Source of the DNA: Streptomyces sindenensis
Lineage (GTDB): Bacteria; Actinomycetota; Actinomycetes; Streptomycetales; Streptomycetaceae
Assembly (NCBI RefSeq): GCF_014649035.1
Contig: NZ_BMSG01000022.1
Location: 1-64,000, forward strand
Direction of reading: 5' to 3'
DNA length: 64,000 nucleotides
Made by a program: the position numbers and the translations under genes. How positions within the stretch are numbered: position 1 is the first letter of the stretch; the number at the start of each line of letters is the position of its first letter. Of the stretch, positions 16,989 through 26,084 are shown piece by piece. Below the pieces are notes generated by a model, which saw nothing but the letters and a program-made list of their open reading frames with translations, did not search any database and was not told the origin of the DNA.

Positions 16989-17633
16989 TCAGCGCGGCGG
17001 GGACGTCCCCATGGAGCGCGGCGGCCCCAGACGCAGACGGGCGAAGATCTCCGGACGGGCGATGCCCGGCATGACGAGCGCCCACATGGCGCTGACCTGC
17101 TGGTGCAGGGCGTCCCGCTCGGCCAGGGCGAGGGACAGCATCTGTACGCCGCTGTAGCAGCCGACGAGGGTGCGCGCGGTCTCCACGGGCTCGACGTGGT
17201 CCTGGAGTTCCTCGGCCTCGCGCGCGGATTCGAGGGCGGCGGTGACAGCGCCCAGCGAACCCGCGTAGCTCTCCGCGGTCTGGTACGGGCCCGGCTCGAT
17301 CGAGAGGCGCACGGCGGCCCGCAGGACGGGGTCTTCCAGGAGGCCGGCGGTGTAGTGGTGGCTGATGTCCACCAGGGCCTGGAGCCAGATCTCGGGGGCC
17401 GGGCCCGCCGCCATCTGCTCGGAGACCTGCTGGAAGTACGTGTGCTGACGGGCCAGGATCTCGTCGCCGAGATCCTCCTTCGACGCGAAGTGGTGGTAGA
17501 AGCCACTGCGGGAGACATTGGCCAGCCGGAGGATCGCCGGGGTCGAGGCACCGGCGTAGCCGTCCCGGTCGATCACGATTCCGGCGGCCTGGACGATCCG
17601 CTGAAACGTCTGCTCCCCGCGATCCTGCGTCAT
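16989..17633 (-). CDS. TetR family regulator, gamma-butyrolactone-receptor-like
   Basis: A 214-residue TetR protein. The helix-turn-helix (TPAILRLANVSRSGFYHHF) is followed by ASKEDLGDEILARQHTYF, and the long helical C-terminal half with VETARTLVGCYSGVQMLSLAL recalls the ArpA/ScbR receptors that bind butyrolactone signals and control antibiotic production. No butyrolactone synthase (AfsA-like) gene is recognisable in the decayed DNA next to it. The ATG at 17633 is preferred over one four codons upstream because it starts the conserved part. Target genes are unknown. Confidence 0.75.
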   Translation of the reverse strand: MTQDRGEQTFQRIVQAAGIVIDRDGYAGASTPAILRLANVSRSGFYHHFASKEDLGDEILARQHTYFQQVSEQMAAGPAPEIWLQALVDISHHYTAGLLEDPVLRAAVRLSIEPGPYQTAESYAGSLGAVTAALESAREAEELQDHVEPVETARTLVGCYSGVQMLSLALAERDALHQQVSAMWALVMPGIARPEIFARLRLGPPRSMGTSPPR

Positions 17634-17666
17634 GGCCAGCCACACCTTCCTCAGCCGCGTCCGACG

Positions 17667-18017
17667 TTACCCGGGGTCCCGGCGGTGCGCTCCCGGGACA
17701 CGGCCGTATGCTCTCGGACCGGTCGCCGCCGAGCAGGTCGTCGCCGGGCGCGTACCCGCGCCGGGCCAGATGCCCGGCGCCGACGGCGTACGACGCCCGG
17801 TGGGGGGCGAGGCCGGCCGGGCGGAGGGTGAGGGGCTCGCCGCGCACGGTCGGGGCGGCGGTGGCCGCACCTCGATGGCGGCGGACATCTCGACGAAGGC
17901 CCGGTCGCCCCCGATGCGCGCGCCGGGCGGGAAGAGGCGGTGGACACGGGCGTCGCCCCGGTCGCGTCCTCGGCGTTGTGGCAGGACCATCTGGGTGACG
18001 ACGTCGATGTCCGTCAC
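17667..18017 (-). pseudogene. Possible frameshifted gene, family unknown
   Basis: A GTG at 18017 preceded by an excellent GAGGAG (6-base gap) opens a coding-like frame (VTDIDVVTQMVLPQRR ... GGDRAFVEMSAAIEV). Around 17870 the frame becomes Pro/Arg/Ser-rich and no longer protein-like, while another frame there continues plausibly (RGEPLTLRPAGLAPHRASYA). This pattern suggests a frameshift in a gene once upstream of the TetR gene. I do not recognise the family. It may be intact but unusual, and confidence is low. Confidence 0.3.
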
Positions 18018-18287
18018 GGGTTGCTCCTCGCTGAGCGCTGCTCGGGACCGGACCTCTTCCGGAAGGCGGGGGCGTGCCGGGTTCCCTCGGCCACGCGACG
18101 CTCGGCGAGTTCCCGCGAACGGCAGCCCGATCTTCGGCAGCCCGAGCCGCTGTCCGGTTCGCGCGAAACCCTCGGCCACCGGGGGGCGGGAGCTCACGGC
18201 ACTGCCCCATCGGGGGCGGCCGTCGAACATCACGGGGGTGGCTGTGGACGGGAGTCCGGCGTACCGGCGGAGTGACGCGTCGGCGAT

Positions 18288-18910
18288 GTGATCGACGGCC
18301 GCTACCGGGTCTCCCTGGTGCACGGGCGCGGCGGGACAGGAGGGGAGCCTCCACTTCTGGGACCTGCACAGAGCCCGGGCGCCGATGACGCTGGAGGCCG
18401 GGCGCGGACAGGCGGACACAGACGGAGCCAGCGACGGCCGGCGCCTCGTCGCCCGCCGGGGGACGCCGCGGATTCCGTCCGGTGGCGGTCCCGGACAGCG
18501 GCCAGGGCATGCTGACGCTGCGGGAGCACGCCGAGCGGCTGACCTCGGTGTGCCTGAGCGCCGACCAGCGGACCGTGCTCTCCGACGAGCGGACCATCCG
18601 GCTCTGGGACACGGCGAGCGGGCAGTGCCCACGGGTGTCGGACGAGCGGCCGGGCCGGGCGAACGCGGTCCGGCTCGGCGCGGACGGCCGGTTCGCGCTG
18701 TCCGGCCACAGCGGCTCCCCCGTCCGCCTGCGGGACGTCGGGAGTGGACGCCGCGTGCGCGTCCTCGACGGTCACCGTACGGGCGTGGTCGGCGTCGCCC
18801 GGACACCCGACGGCCGGAAAGAGGCGGCGGTGAGCGGCGCGGCGGCCCGGTCCTCCCCCGTCGGGTTCCAGGCGGCCGCGCACAGCGATTCGGACACGGC
18901 GGCCGAGTAG
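18288..18910 (+). pseudogene. Remnant of a Ser/Thr kinase-WD40 gene
   Basis: At GTG 18288 the frame reads VIDGRYRVSLVHGRGGTGG, which resembles the start of bacterial Ser/Thr kinases (DGRY.l...lGrGG.G). The catalytic domain is missing. In the next frame, GSLHFWDLHRARAPMTLEAG resembles a WD40 blade, and in a third frame from about 18482 come clear WD40 pieces (LTSVCLSADQRTVLSDER, TIRLWDTASGQC, DGRFALSGHSG). A large deletion and at least two frameshifts are needed to explain this. The 3' end overlaps the SWIM gene on the other strand. Not expected to be functional. Confidence 0.5.
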
Positions 18911-20829
18911 CGGGCGGCTGCCAGCCAGTACGCGGCGAAGCCGTCGGTGTCGGCGGGGAGCAGACGGCCGAAGTGGTCGCGGTCGCGCTGGGCGGCCGAG
19001 GCGCACAGGGCGGTGAGCAGTGCGGCGGCCGTGGGGAGACCGCCGCGGCGGATTCGGCGGGTCTCCCCGGTGATGTCGCCCAGCATGCCGAGGGCGGCGC
19101 GGCCCGCCGGAACCGTCTGCTCCACCCGGCGCTCCAGGAGGTACAGGGGCGATGATGCGCCGGGTCCCGCGGGCTGCGGCGCGGCGACGTGCGCCGGGGC
19201 GGCCGGGTCCGGGAGGTCGGCGCGGCGCAGCCGATCGAGGCCGAGGTCGATCGTGCCCTCGCCGGTCGGGTGCGAGCACGCGAGGAGCGTGAGCCGGGGG
19301 TGGTCTGCGGGGATCAGCCGGCCGATGATCCTCAGCCGGGTCCCCGGCGCCGCGGCCAGCAGGGACAGGTTGTCGCGGTGGGCCAGCGCGGGGTCGTCGT
19401 CGGCGGCGGTGAGCCGGACGGGCACGCCTCCCTCGCACAGCGCGAGCAGGCAGGTGCCGCCCGGTTCCCGTACGGCGCCGAGAAGTTCGATGTCCAGGAA
19501 GAGCAGGTCGCTGCCGCTGCCGTCCGGGTCCGCGTAGCGGGAGGTGGACCGCAGGGCGCGGGCGGCCTGCTCGGCCGGTGGTGTCTCCCACAGAGCGGCG
19601 AGGGGTGGCTCAGTCCACGCGGCACCCCGGGCGGTGACGGCCTTGACGCTCTTCCCAGCACCGAGTCTGCCGTCCGGCGAGACCGTCGCGCCCGAGACCG
19701 CCAGACCGGCCCGGCCCAGCTCCCGGTGGGTGAGCGCGCTGTCGCCCAGGCGCACGGCCCGGTCGGCCACGCCGAGGGCGCGCCCCGCCCCGCCGGGCGC
19801 CACGTCTCCGACCGTGAAGAGACGGCCGTCGGCTGCGGCGACCCAGGTGCGGACGCCGCCGTGCCCCGAGTCGGTGACCACGGGTTCGGTGAACAGGCCG
19901 TACAGGCGGAGCGAGCCGTCCGGGCTGTACGGGCGGCGCACCCGGCCTCGGACCGCGGCCAGCTCCGCCCCGGACGCCGTCGCCACGCGACGGGCGGTGC
20001 CGAGGAGTTCGGCCAGGACCGTGACGAGCTCGGCGGTGCGGTACGACGGATCTCCGGCGCGGGCGGCGCGCAGCAGCGTGACGACGGAGAGCGCGGCGCC
20101 CGCGGCACGGGGCAGGTGCCGGAGCCGGGCGGTGTGCGCGGCGCGCAGGAGGGCCGACTGGGCGACGGCCCCGGCCCCGTCGACCCCGGCTTCCAGCACG
20201 GCGGCGCCCGCCGCCCACAGGGCGTCGGCGGCGGCACGCTGGTCCGGGGTCGCGGTCTCCGGCGGGGTGGTGTCGGGGGCGTGGGCGGGGGTGGACTCGG
20301 CGTCGGGGGTGCGGCCGGGTGCGAGGCCCGGGCCGGGGGCCGGGCCCGTCGTTGAGGTCCGGTGCGTGGCCGGGGGCGGGTCTGTGGCCAGGGCCGTGGC
20401 CGGGGTCGTAGTCGGGTCCGTGACCAGGGTCGTGGCCGTGGCCGGAGTCGTGGCCGCGATCGACGCCGGATCCGTGACCGGATTCGTGGCCGGGCCGGGG
20501 GCTTTCGGGGCGGGCTCTCCGGCGGGCTCCGGCGCCAGGTCGGCCGTGGGAGCGGCGCAGGCGGCGGCCGCGCGGTGGACGCAGGCCGGGGCGAGGAGGC
20601 AGCCGCAGGTGATGTCCTCCACCTTCGCCACCACGCCGCCCGGAGCGTGCAGGCGCAGCTCGGTCTCCTCGTCGACCTCGATCGTCGTGGTGTCTGCGTC
20701 GCGGTGTGCCGGGCGGGCGGCGAGCTTGGTGACCGCGGCGTCGAGCCGCTTGCGCAGCCGGGGCGAGAGGCCCTCCACGAGCGTGGCCGTGACCTCGGGT
20801 GCGACGGGCGGCAACCGATCGGCGTTCAT
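18772..20829 (-). CDS. SWIM zinc-finger protein (YehQ-like)
   Basis: A 685-residue protein. Near residues 65-75 the SWIM zinc motif is seen as CGC...CVH (DITCGCLLAPACVHRAAA). A low-complexity Thr/Ala/Pro/Asp linker (about 90-185) follows, then a long alpha/beta region with no further recognised domain. SWIM modules bind DNA or proteins. It is the last gene of the five-gene MoxR operon, starting with a four-base ATGA overlap on the DUF5682-VWA gene. A SWIM protein also ends the E. coli yehL-M-P-Q set. Its 3' end overlaps decayed WD40 sequence on the opposite strand, so the stop region may have been displaced. Confidence 0.82.
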   Translation of the reverse strand: MNADRLPPVAPEVTATLVEGLSPRLRKRLDAAVTKLAARPAHRDADTTTIEVDEETELRLHAPGGVVAKVEDITCGCLLAPACVHRAAAACAAPTADLAPEPAGEPAPKAPGPATNPVTDPASIAATTPATATTLVTDPTTTPATALATDPPPATHRTSTTGPAPGPGLAPGRTPDAESTPAHAPDTTPPETATPDQRAAADALWAAGAAVLEAGVDGAGAVAQSALLRAAHTARLRHLPRAAGAALSVVTLLRAARAGDPSYRTAELVTVLAELLGTARRVATASGAELAAVRGRVRRPYSPDGSLRLYGLFTEPVVTDSGHGGVRTWVAAADGRLFTVGDVAPGGAGRALGVADRAVRLGDSALTHRELGRAGLAVSGATVSPDGRLGAGKSVKAVTARGAAWTEPPLAALWETPPAEQAARALRSTSRYADPDGSGSDLLFLDIELLGAVREPGGTCLLALCEGGVPVRLTAADDDPALAHRDNLSLLAAAPGTRLRIIGRLIPADHPRLTLLACSHPTGEGTIDLGLDRLRRADLPDPAAPAHVAAPQPAGPGASSPLYLLERRVEQTVPAGRAALGMLGDITGETRRIRRGGLPTAAALLTALCASAAQRDRDHFGRLLPADTDGFAAYWLAAARYSAAVSESLCAAAWNPTGEDRAAAPLTAASFRPSGVRATPTTPVR

Positions 20830-23800
20830 GCGGTCTTCTCTCCTATCCAGCGGGCCAGTTCCAGCGGGCTGAGGGCCGCCACGGGCATGCCGGCGGCCAC
20901 GAGCTGCCCGGCGACGCCCGTCGAATAGCGAGGGCGGCCGGCGTCGTCGAGACTCGCGCACCCGAGGACATGGCAACCGGTGTTCACCAACGCCCGCACC
21001 TCGGCCAGCAGTCCGGCGAGCGGCGCCCCCTCCTCGAAGTCGCTGATGACGACGACGAGGGTGCGCGAGGGCACCTCGATCAGGCCGCGGGCGTGCCGGA
21101 GCCCGGCGGCGATGTGCGTTCCGCCGCCCACGCTCACTTCCAGCAGGAGCGAGAGCGGATCACGCACATGGCCGGTGAGGTCGACGACCTCCGTGGAGAA
21201 CGCCAGGAAGTGGGTGCTCAGGGTCGGCACCCCGGCGAGCACGGAGGCGGTCAGCGCGGACCAGATCGTGGAGGCCTCCATGGATCCGGAGACGTCGGTG
21301 ACCAGGATCAGACGCCAGTCGGCCGATCTGCGGGCGCGGCTGCGGAAGACGGGCTTCTCGGGGATCACCTGGACCGTGCCGTCGGCCGTCCGGCGTGCGG
21401 TGGCCAGATTGGCATGCAGGGTGCGCGGCAGGTCGAGCCGGCCGCCGGGGCGGCGGGTGGGCCGGGCCGTCGTCGTACCGGTCAGCGCGGGTCGCAGCCG
21501 GGTGGCGAGCTGCCGGGTCAGTTCGTCGACCAGGTGGCGCACGAGCGGGCGGAGGGCCGCGAGGCGGGCTTCGGGAAGGCCGCCTGCGTACTGCAGGATC
21601 GTCCGGAGCAGTTCCACGGAGGGGGTCGCCGCCGCCGGGTCGAGTTCGGCCAGGACGTCCTGGCGGCCCGTCACGGCCGCGGCGGCGAGGACCTCTTCGC
21701 GGACGCCGGGGCCGAACAGCGCGGCCAGCTCCTCCGACCATTCGCGGACGCCGGGGAACGACGGCTCCCGGCCGCCGCCCGCTCCGGAGCCGCCACGACC
21801 GGGGAGGCCGCCCCGGGAACCCTCGCCGTGTCCCGCGCCGTAGAGCTCGTCCAGCGCGGTCGCCAGACGGGCGGCACCGGGCGGCAGTCGGTCGGCGCTC
21901 CGGCCGAGCACGAGCCGCCAGCGGTCGGCGGGCGCGAGGGTGCGGGAGAGAGCCTGCGCGGGGGCAGCTTCGGCGAGGGGCGCGGACCCGGGTGCGGTGG
22001 GGTGGCCGGACGGCGGTGGGAGCCGGTCGTCGTCGTGGGCGGGCGCCGTGACCGGAAGGCCGAGTGCCGTCAGCAGCTCGCGGGCCGCGAGGTCGGCGGC
22101 CGTACGGCGGGCCAGTTCGGCCGGATCATCGGCGTCGAGGTCGTCCACCCGTTCGCCCAGCCGCTCCTCGACGGTGCCCAGCAGCCGTTCCCGGGCGGCC
22201 GGGCTCAGGGTGTCGAAACCACCGCGCAGGGCCGGCAGGCGGGCCAGGAACGCGGAGTCGTCCAGCTCGACGACCCGCTCCAGCAAGGGGTCCAGGGCTC
22301 CGACACCGACGGTCAGGAGCGGGCCCGCGACCGTCAGGACGCCGGAGAGGCGGGCGGTGAGCGTGGCCCGGGAGGCGCTGTCCACGGCTCCGTCCACCCA
22401 GGAGGCGACGCGCTCCCCGAAGGCCTCGGCCTCGTCGTGGCCGGTGAGCACCCTGACCGCTCCGGCGGCCGCGGCGATCAGCGGGGCGCCGTCGGCGGCC
22501 AGCCGGGCCAGGGCGTCGGTGAGCCGGATACCGCCCAGCCGGTCGGCCCGCTGGGCCAGTTCGAGCAGTGCGCGGGCGTCCTCCGGCTTCTCGGAGCCGG
22601 TGAGGCCCTCGACCTGGCGCACCGCGGCAGCGGTCAGCAGCTCCACCGCGTGCGCGATGCGGGCGGCCCTCGCGGTAGGAGCGGTGCCCGGGGCCGCAGC
22701 GCTTTCGGCGCTTTGGGGCAGGTCCCCGGAGCCGTCGGGCCGGCTGCCGGGGCCGTCGGGCCGGGTGTCAGGACCGTCGGGCCGGGTGCCGGGGCCGTCG
22801 GGCCGGGTGCCGGGGCCGTCGGGCTCGGTCAGGCCCGGCAGGTGGCCTGCGTCGATGCGGTCCAGCAGGTCGAGCCCGGCGAGGAGTTCGGGAAGGGTGC
22901 CGCTCGCGGGGAGCACGGCCGCGAGTTCGGTCAGCCGTTCGTCGGCCGGGGCGGGCAGTCCGCACGCGGCGGCCGCCGCGAGGCCGCGCACGACCTGGGC
23001 GGCCGTCGGACCGCCCTCCGCGCGCTCGGCCGCGTGGCGCTGCCGCAGCACGCCCTCGGCCGCCTGGGCCGGGGTGACGCCACGGGCACCGGCCGCGGTG
23101 AGCATCGCGGCCGTCGCCGGGGTCCACCGCACCTGCCAGCGCGTCGTCAGCCCTTCGCCGCCCGCCGCGCCGGTGACCTCCTGCTCCTGCCCGTAGGGGA
23201 TACCGCACACGGTCAGCCTGCGCAGCAGCAGTTCGCGGCGGCTGTCCAGTGCCGAGCGTGCCGGGTCGAGCCGGAGGTCGCGCGGTGCCTTCTCGTGTGC
23301 GTCCCCCGGGCCGGGGAGCCCCAGCGCCGCGGTCTCGGCCTCGACGGCCGGGCTCAGTCCGCTGCGCGGAGCGGCGGGTGCGGGCCGCCCGGTGCGCGCT
23401 CCGACGAGGACGCGTTCGAGGGCCTGGGCGACGGCACGGCCCGTGCCGTAGGTCTCGCCGCGCCCCAGCACGGTCTGCACGGCTTCCAGGAGTTCGCCGC
23501 GGCCCGGCGCGGGCAGATCGCGCAACCGGGCCAGGTCACCGGCGACCCGGACGATCTCCCGGCCGTCCGCCGGGCCGTAGGGGTGGCCCTGTTCGCGCAG
23601 GGCGGCGCAGAGGCGTACGGCGGTGCGGACCAGCGCCTCGTGGATCACCTCCGGGTCCCCGGCGGCCTCCAGGACGGTGTGCTGCCACTCCGGGTCCCGG
23701 ATACCGGCCGGGTAGCCGGAGCGGGAGTCGAGCAGGGGGTACGTGTACGGGATCAGGGAGACCGTGCACGTACCGGTCCCGGGAGCGGCGTCGGCGCGCT

Positions 23801-24827
23801 TGCCCGCGCCCGGCTCCGGCACGGCGGCCGGGTCGGGTGCTTCCTGTTCCCGCGCGGTGGCCGGAGCCGGGTCGGGTGCTTCCTGTTCCCGCGCGGTGGC
23901 CGGAGCCGGGGCTGCCGGCTCCGGCTGTCCGGCGCTCCCGGCGGGCCCGGCCGCCCCCGCAGCTGACGGCAGCAGCGCCGGGGTGTGGAAGGCGCCCACC
24001 ACCACGGCGGGCCGCCGTCCGTTCGCGAGGGCCTCGGCGACGTGCCCGCGCATGCACGCCTCGCGGACCAGGTCCGTGCGCTGCACCCCGCCCCGCGCCT
24101 CGGCCTCGTAACGCAGGGCCCAGCCGGTGAGCAGGGCGGCACGGCGCAGCGCCTCGGGGGTCGAGCCGGGCGCCCGGGCCTCCACCAGCCGGTCCCACAG
24201 GTCGTCGCCGTCCCGGCCGGTGAGCCGGGACCGGAGTGCGGTGGACAGCCCGAGTCCCTCGCCCGGCACGGGTGCGGAGGCGGCGCCCGGAGCCGGGGCG
24301 GGGGTGACGCCGCCCTCCGCCCACGCCCGGTCGGCCAGGGGCAGATCGCAGGCCACGGCCGGGATGCCGTTCTGCGCCGCCCAGCGCAGCGCGACCAGTT
24401 CGGGCGAGAAGTCCGCGAACGGGTAGAAGGCCGGGCCCCGTTCACCTCCCGGTCCGGCTCCGGGGCCGTCGGGCACGGCGGCCAGCGCCACCGGGGCCTC
24501 GGTCTCCTCGTGGGCGAGCCAGCCCAGCCAGGGCTGGAACTCGGCGGGCAGTTCGACGAGGAGGAGGTCGGGGGCCGCCGCGTCCAGCAGCGCGGGCAGG
24601 GCCGCCGCCAGCGAGGGCGCGTGGTGGCGCACCCCGATCAGGAACGGCTCCCCGGGACCGGACGCCGCGAGGGCCGCCACCGCGGCCTCCGCGGTGGCGG
24701 GTCCGCCCGCCGAACCCCGCACCGGGGTGGCGGCGGGAGCGCCGGCGGCCGACGGCGCCTCGGCGGCGTCGGCCTCCGCCGTCGTCCCCGCTCCCGTCCC
24801 GGCACCGGCCTTGTTCGTTTCGTTCAT
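20826..24827 (-). CDS. DUF5682 and von Willebrand A domain fusion protein (YehM-YehP-like)
   Basis: A 1333-residue protein. The N-terminal 300 residues carry DUF5682 features (FLIGVRHHAPSLAAALPALL, LLLVELPAEFQPWL, AVACDLPLADRAW, VVVGAFHTPALL). A long helical middle follows. The C-terminal 230 residues are a VWA domain with the metal-ion-dependent adhesion site DVSGS (LILVTDVSGSMEAST), a later Thr (GGGTHIAAGL) and ISDFEEG. VWA proteins commonly act with MoxR AAA+ ATPases as substrate adaptors. In E. coli the two halves are separate genes. It starts 3 bases after the MoxR stop. Tandem repeats at 22732 and 23830 encode Pro/Asp/Gly- and Ala/Pro/Glu-rich linkers. Confidence 0.88.
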   Translation of the reverse strand: MNETNKAGAGTGAGTTAEADAAEAPSAAGAPAATPVRGSAGGPATAEAAVAALAASGPGEPFLIGVRHHAPSLAAALPALLDAAAPDLLLVELPAEFQPWLGWLAHEETEAPVALAAVPDGPGAGPGGERGPAFYPFADFSPELVALRWAAQNGIPAVACDLPLADRAWAEGGVTPAPAPGAASAPVPGEGLGLSTALRSRLTGRDGDDLWDRLVEARAPGSTPEALRRAALLTGWALRYEAEARGGVQRTDLVREACMRGHVAEALANGRRPAVVVGAFHTPALLPSAAGAAGPAGSAGQPEPAAPAPATAREQEAPDPAPATAREQEAPDPAAVPEPGAGKRADAAPGTGTCTVSLIPYTYPLLDSRSGYPAGIRDPEWQHTVLEAAGDPEVIHEALVRTAVRLCAALREQGHPYGPADGREIVRVAGDLARLRDLPAPGRGELLEAVQTVLGRGETYGTGRAVAQALERVLVGARTGRPAPAAPRSGLSPAVEAETAALGLPGPGDAHEKAPRDLRLDPARSALDSRRELLLRRLTVCGIPYGQEQEVTGAAGGEGLTTRWQVRWTPATAAMLTAAGARGVTPAQAAEGVLRQRHAAERAEGGPTAAQVVRGLAAAAACGLPAPADERLTELAAVLPASGTLPELLAGLDLLDRIDAGHLPGLTEPDGPGTRPDGPGTRPDGPDTRPDGPGSRPDGSGDLPQSAESAAAPGTAPTARAARIAHAVELLTAAAVRQVEGLTGSEKPEDARALLELAQRADRLGGIRLTDALARLAADGAPLIAAAAGAVRVLTGHDEAEAFGERVASWVDGAVDSASRATLTARLSGVLTVAGPLLTVGVGALDPLLERVVELDDSAFLARLPALRGGFDTLSPAARERLLGTVEERLGERVDDLDADDPAELARRTAADLAARELLTALGLPVTAPAHDDDRLPPPSGHPTAPGSAPLAEAAPAQALSRTLAPADRWRLVLGRSADRLPPGAARLATALDELYGAGHGEGSRGGLPGRGGSGAGGGREPSFPGVREWSEELAALFGPGVREEVLAAAAVTGRQDVLAELDPAAATPSVELLRTILQYAGGLPEARLAALRPLVRHLVDELTRQLATRLRPALTGTTTARPTRRPGGRLDLPRTLHANLATARRTADGTVQVIPEKPVFRSRARRSADWRLILVTDVSGSMEASTIWSALTASVLAGVPTLSTHFLAFSTEVVDLTGHVRDPLSLLLEVSVGGGTHIAAGLRHARGLIEVPSRTLVVVISDFEEGAPLAGLLAEVRALVNTGCHVLGCASLDDAGRPRYSTGVAGQLVAAGMPVAALSPLELARWIGEKTA
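22732..22815. repeat. Four 21-bp tandem repeats inside the DUF5682-VWA gene
   Basis: Four near-identical units of CCGTCGGGCCGGGTGCCGGGG, plus a partial fifth to about 22828. On the minus strand they encode repeated RPDGPGT heptads, a flexible linker. The length is a multiple of three, so copy-number change would keep the frame. Confidence 0.9.
23830..23907. repeat. Two 39-bp perfect tandem repeats inside the DUF5682-VWA gene
   Basis: Two identical 39-base copies (23830-23868 and 23869-23907) encode APATAREQEAPDP twice on the minus strand. They lie in an Ala/Pro/Glu-rich linker within the DUF5682 part. In-frame unit length again permits expansion without frame loss. Confidence 0.9.
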
Positions 24828-24830
24828 CGG

Positions 24831-26084
24831 TCAGCTCTCCAGCACCGAACGCAGGTCCCACAGCGCGCGCCAGGTGGCCGAACCCTGCTCCGCACGCCTG
24901 CGCACCGGCCCGTCCCAGTACCCCAGCAGCCGTGCCGCGTCGGCGGGGTCGTCCTTGCGGACGACGCCGAGCAGATGGCCGGGCAGCAGGGAGAGCACGT
25001 CCCGGTCGCCGGGGAAATAGGCGGCGGCCAGGCCCAGGGAGCCCGCGACGGAGACGGCCTCCGCCGTGCTCATCACCGTGGAGGGGCGCTCGACCTCCCA
25101 GCCCTCGACGGAGCGGCCGTCGCGCAGGTCCCGGAAGGCGGTGACGAGGGCTTCGAGGACCGCGTCGTCCACCTGGTAGGCGGCGCCCACCCGTTCGACC
25201 GCGGCCCGCGACTGGCGCCGGACGAGCGCGGTCTCGGCGTCCACGTCGCCGATGGGGCCCACCGTCTCGAAATTGAAGCGCCGCTTCAGTGCGGCGGACA
25301 TCTCCGAGACGCCCTTGTCCCGGAGGTTGGCGGTGGCGATGAGGGTGAAGCCGGGGGCCGCGTGCACCTGGGCGCCGTCGCCGCCGGCCAGCTCGGGAAC
25401 CGCGATCCGCCGTTCGGAGAGCAGGGACACGAGAGCGTCCTGGACCTCCGGCAGGCAGCGGGTGACCTCCTCGACACGGGCTACGGCGCCCCGGGTCATG
25501 GCGGTGAGGACCGGGGAGGGCACGAGGGCCTGCTCGGTGGGGCCCTGGGCGAGCAGCAAAGCGTAGTTCCAGCCGTACTTGAGCTGGTCCTCGGTGGTGC
25601 CCGCGGTGCCCTGCACGGTGAGCGCGCTGGTCCCGCAGACGGCCGCCGACAGCAGCTCGGAGAGCATGGACTTGGCGGTGCCCGGTTCGCCGACGAGGAG
25701 CAGTCCGCGTTCCCCGGCGAGGGTGACCACGCACCGTTCGACCAGGGCGCGTTCGCCGACGAACTTCTGCTCGATCACCAGACGGCGCGGCACCCCGGCT
25801 CCGGGCCGGGCGCCCTTGGGCAGGCTCAGTGCGTCACCCGCGCTGCCCATCACGAAGGTGACGACGGCACGGGGGGTGAGCAGCCAGCCGGGCGGGCGGG
25901 GCCCGGAGTCGTGCGCGGCGAGGAAGGCCAGCTCGGTGGCGTACCGGTCCTCGGGCGGGGTGATCTGCCGGGGCCCGTGACCGGGCGCGGTCGCCTGGCC
26001 CGGGACCCCTCCCGCGGTGGTGCCGGCCGGGGCGGTGCTGCCGGGAGCGGGGCTGTCCGGGGTGGTCGTGGTGTCGTTCGTCAT
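24831..26084 (-). CDS. MoxR-type AAA+ ATPase (YehL subfamily)
   Basis: A 417-residue AAA+ ATPase. After a disordered Thr/Pro/Gly-rich 60 residues come the Walker A GEPGTAKS (near 135), a Walker B-like VARVEEVTRCLPE, the sensor-1 segment FTLIATANLRDKGV, and the arginine-finger region ALKRRFNFE. MoxR ATPases work as chaperone-like remodelers paired with VWA proteins. The YehL subfamily pairs with YehM/YehP/YehQ, as here. The ATG at 26084 overlaps the upstream gene's stop by four bases. It lies in the middle of the five-gene operon and is probably its ATP-driven core. Confidence 0.92.
   Translation of the reverse strand: MTNDTTTTPDSPAPGSTAPAGTTAGGVPGQATAPGHGPRQITPPEDRYATELAFLAAHDSGPRPPGWLLTPRAVVTFVMGSAGDALSLPKGARPGAGVPRRLVIEQKFVGERALVERCVVTLAGERGLLLVGEPGTAKSMLSELLSAAVCGTSALTVQGTAGTTEDQLKYGWNYALLLAQGPTEQALVPSPVLTAMTRGAVARVEEVTRCLPEVQDALVSLLSERRIAVPELAGGDGAQVHAAPGFTLIATANLRDKGVSEMSAALKRRFNFETVGPIGDVDAETALVRRQSRAAVERVGAAYQVDDAVLEALVTAFRDLRDGRSVEGWEVERPSTVMSTAEAVSVAGSLGLAAAYFPGDRDVLSLLPGHLLGVVRKDDPADAARLLGYWDGPVRRRAEQGSATWRALWDLRSVLES

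Noticed and set aside
17667..18290. An AfsA-like butyrolactone synthase gene next to the receptor-like TetR gene
   Set aside because: I compared the frames with remembered AfsA/ScbA features and found no matching segment, so I left it as unknown decayed sequence.
22732..23907. CRISPR-like repeats
   Set aside because: The repeats are tandem without spacers, lie inside a coding region and preserve frame.
20799..23966. A 1055-codon plus-strand frame opposite the DUF5682-VWA gene
   Set aside because: Gly/Gln/Arg-rich mirror frame; the opposite strand has the MIDAS motif and family segments.
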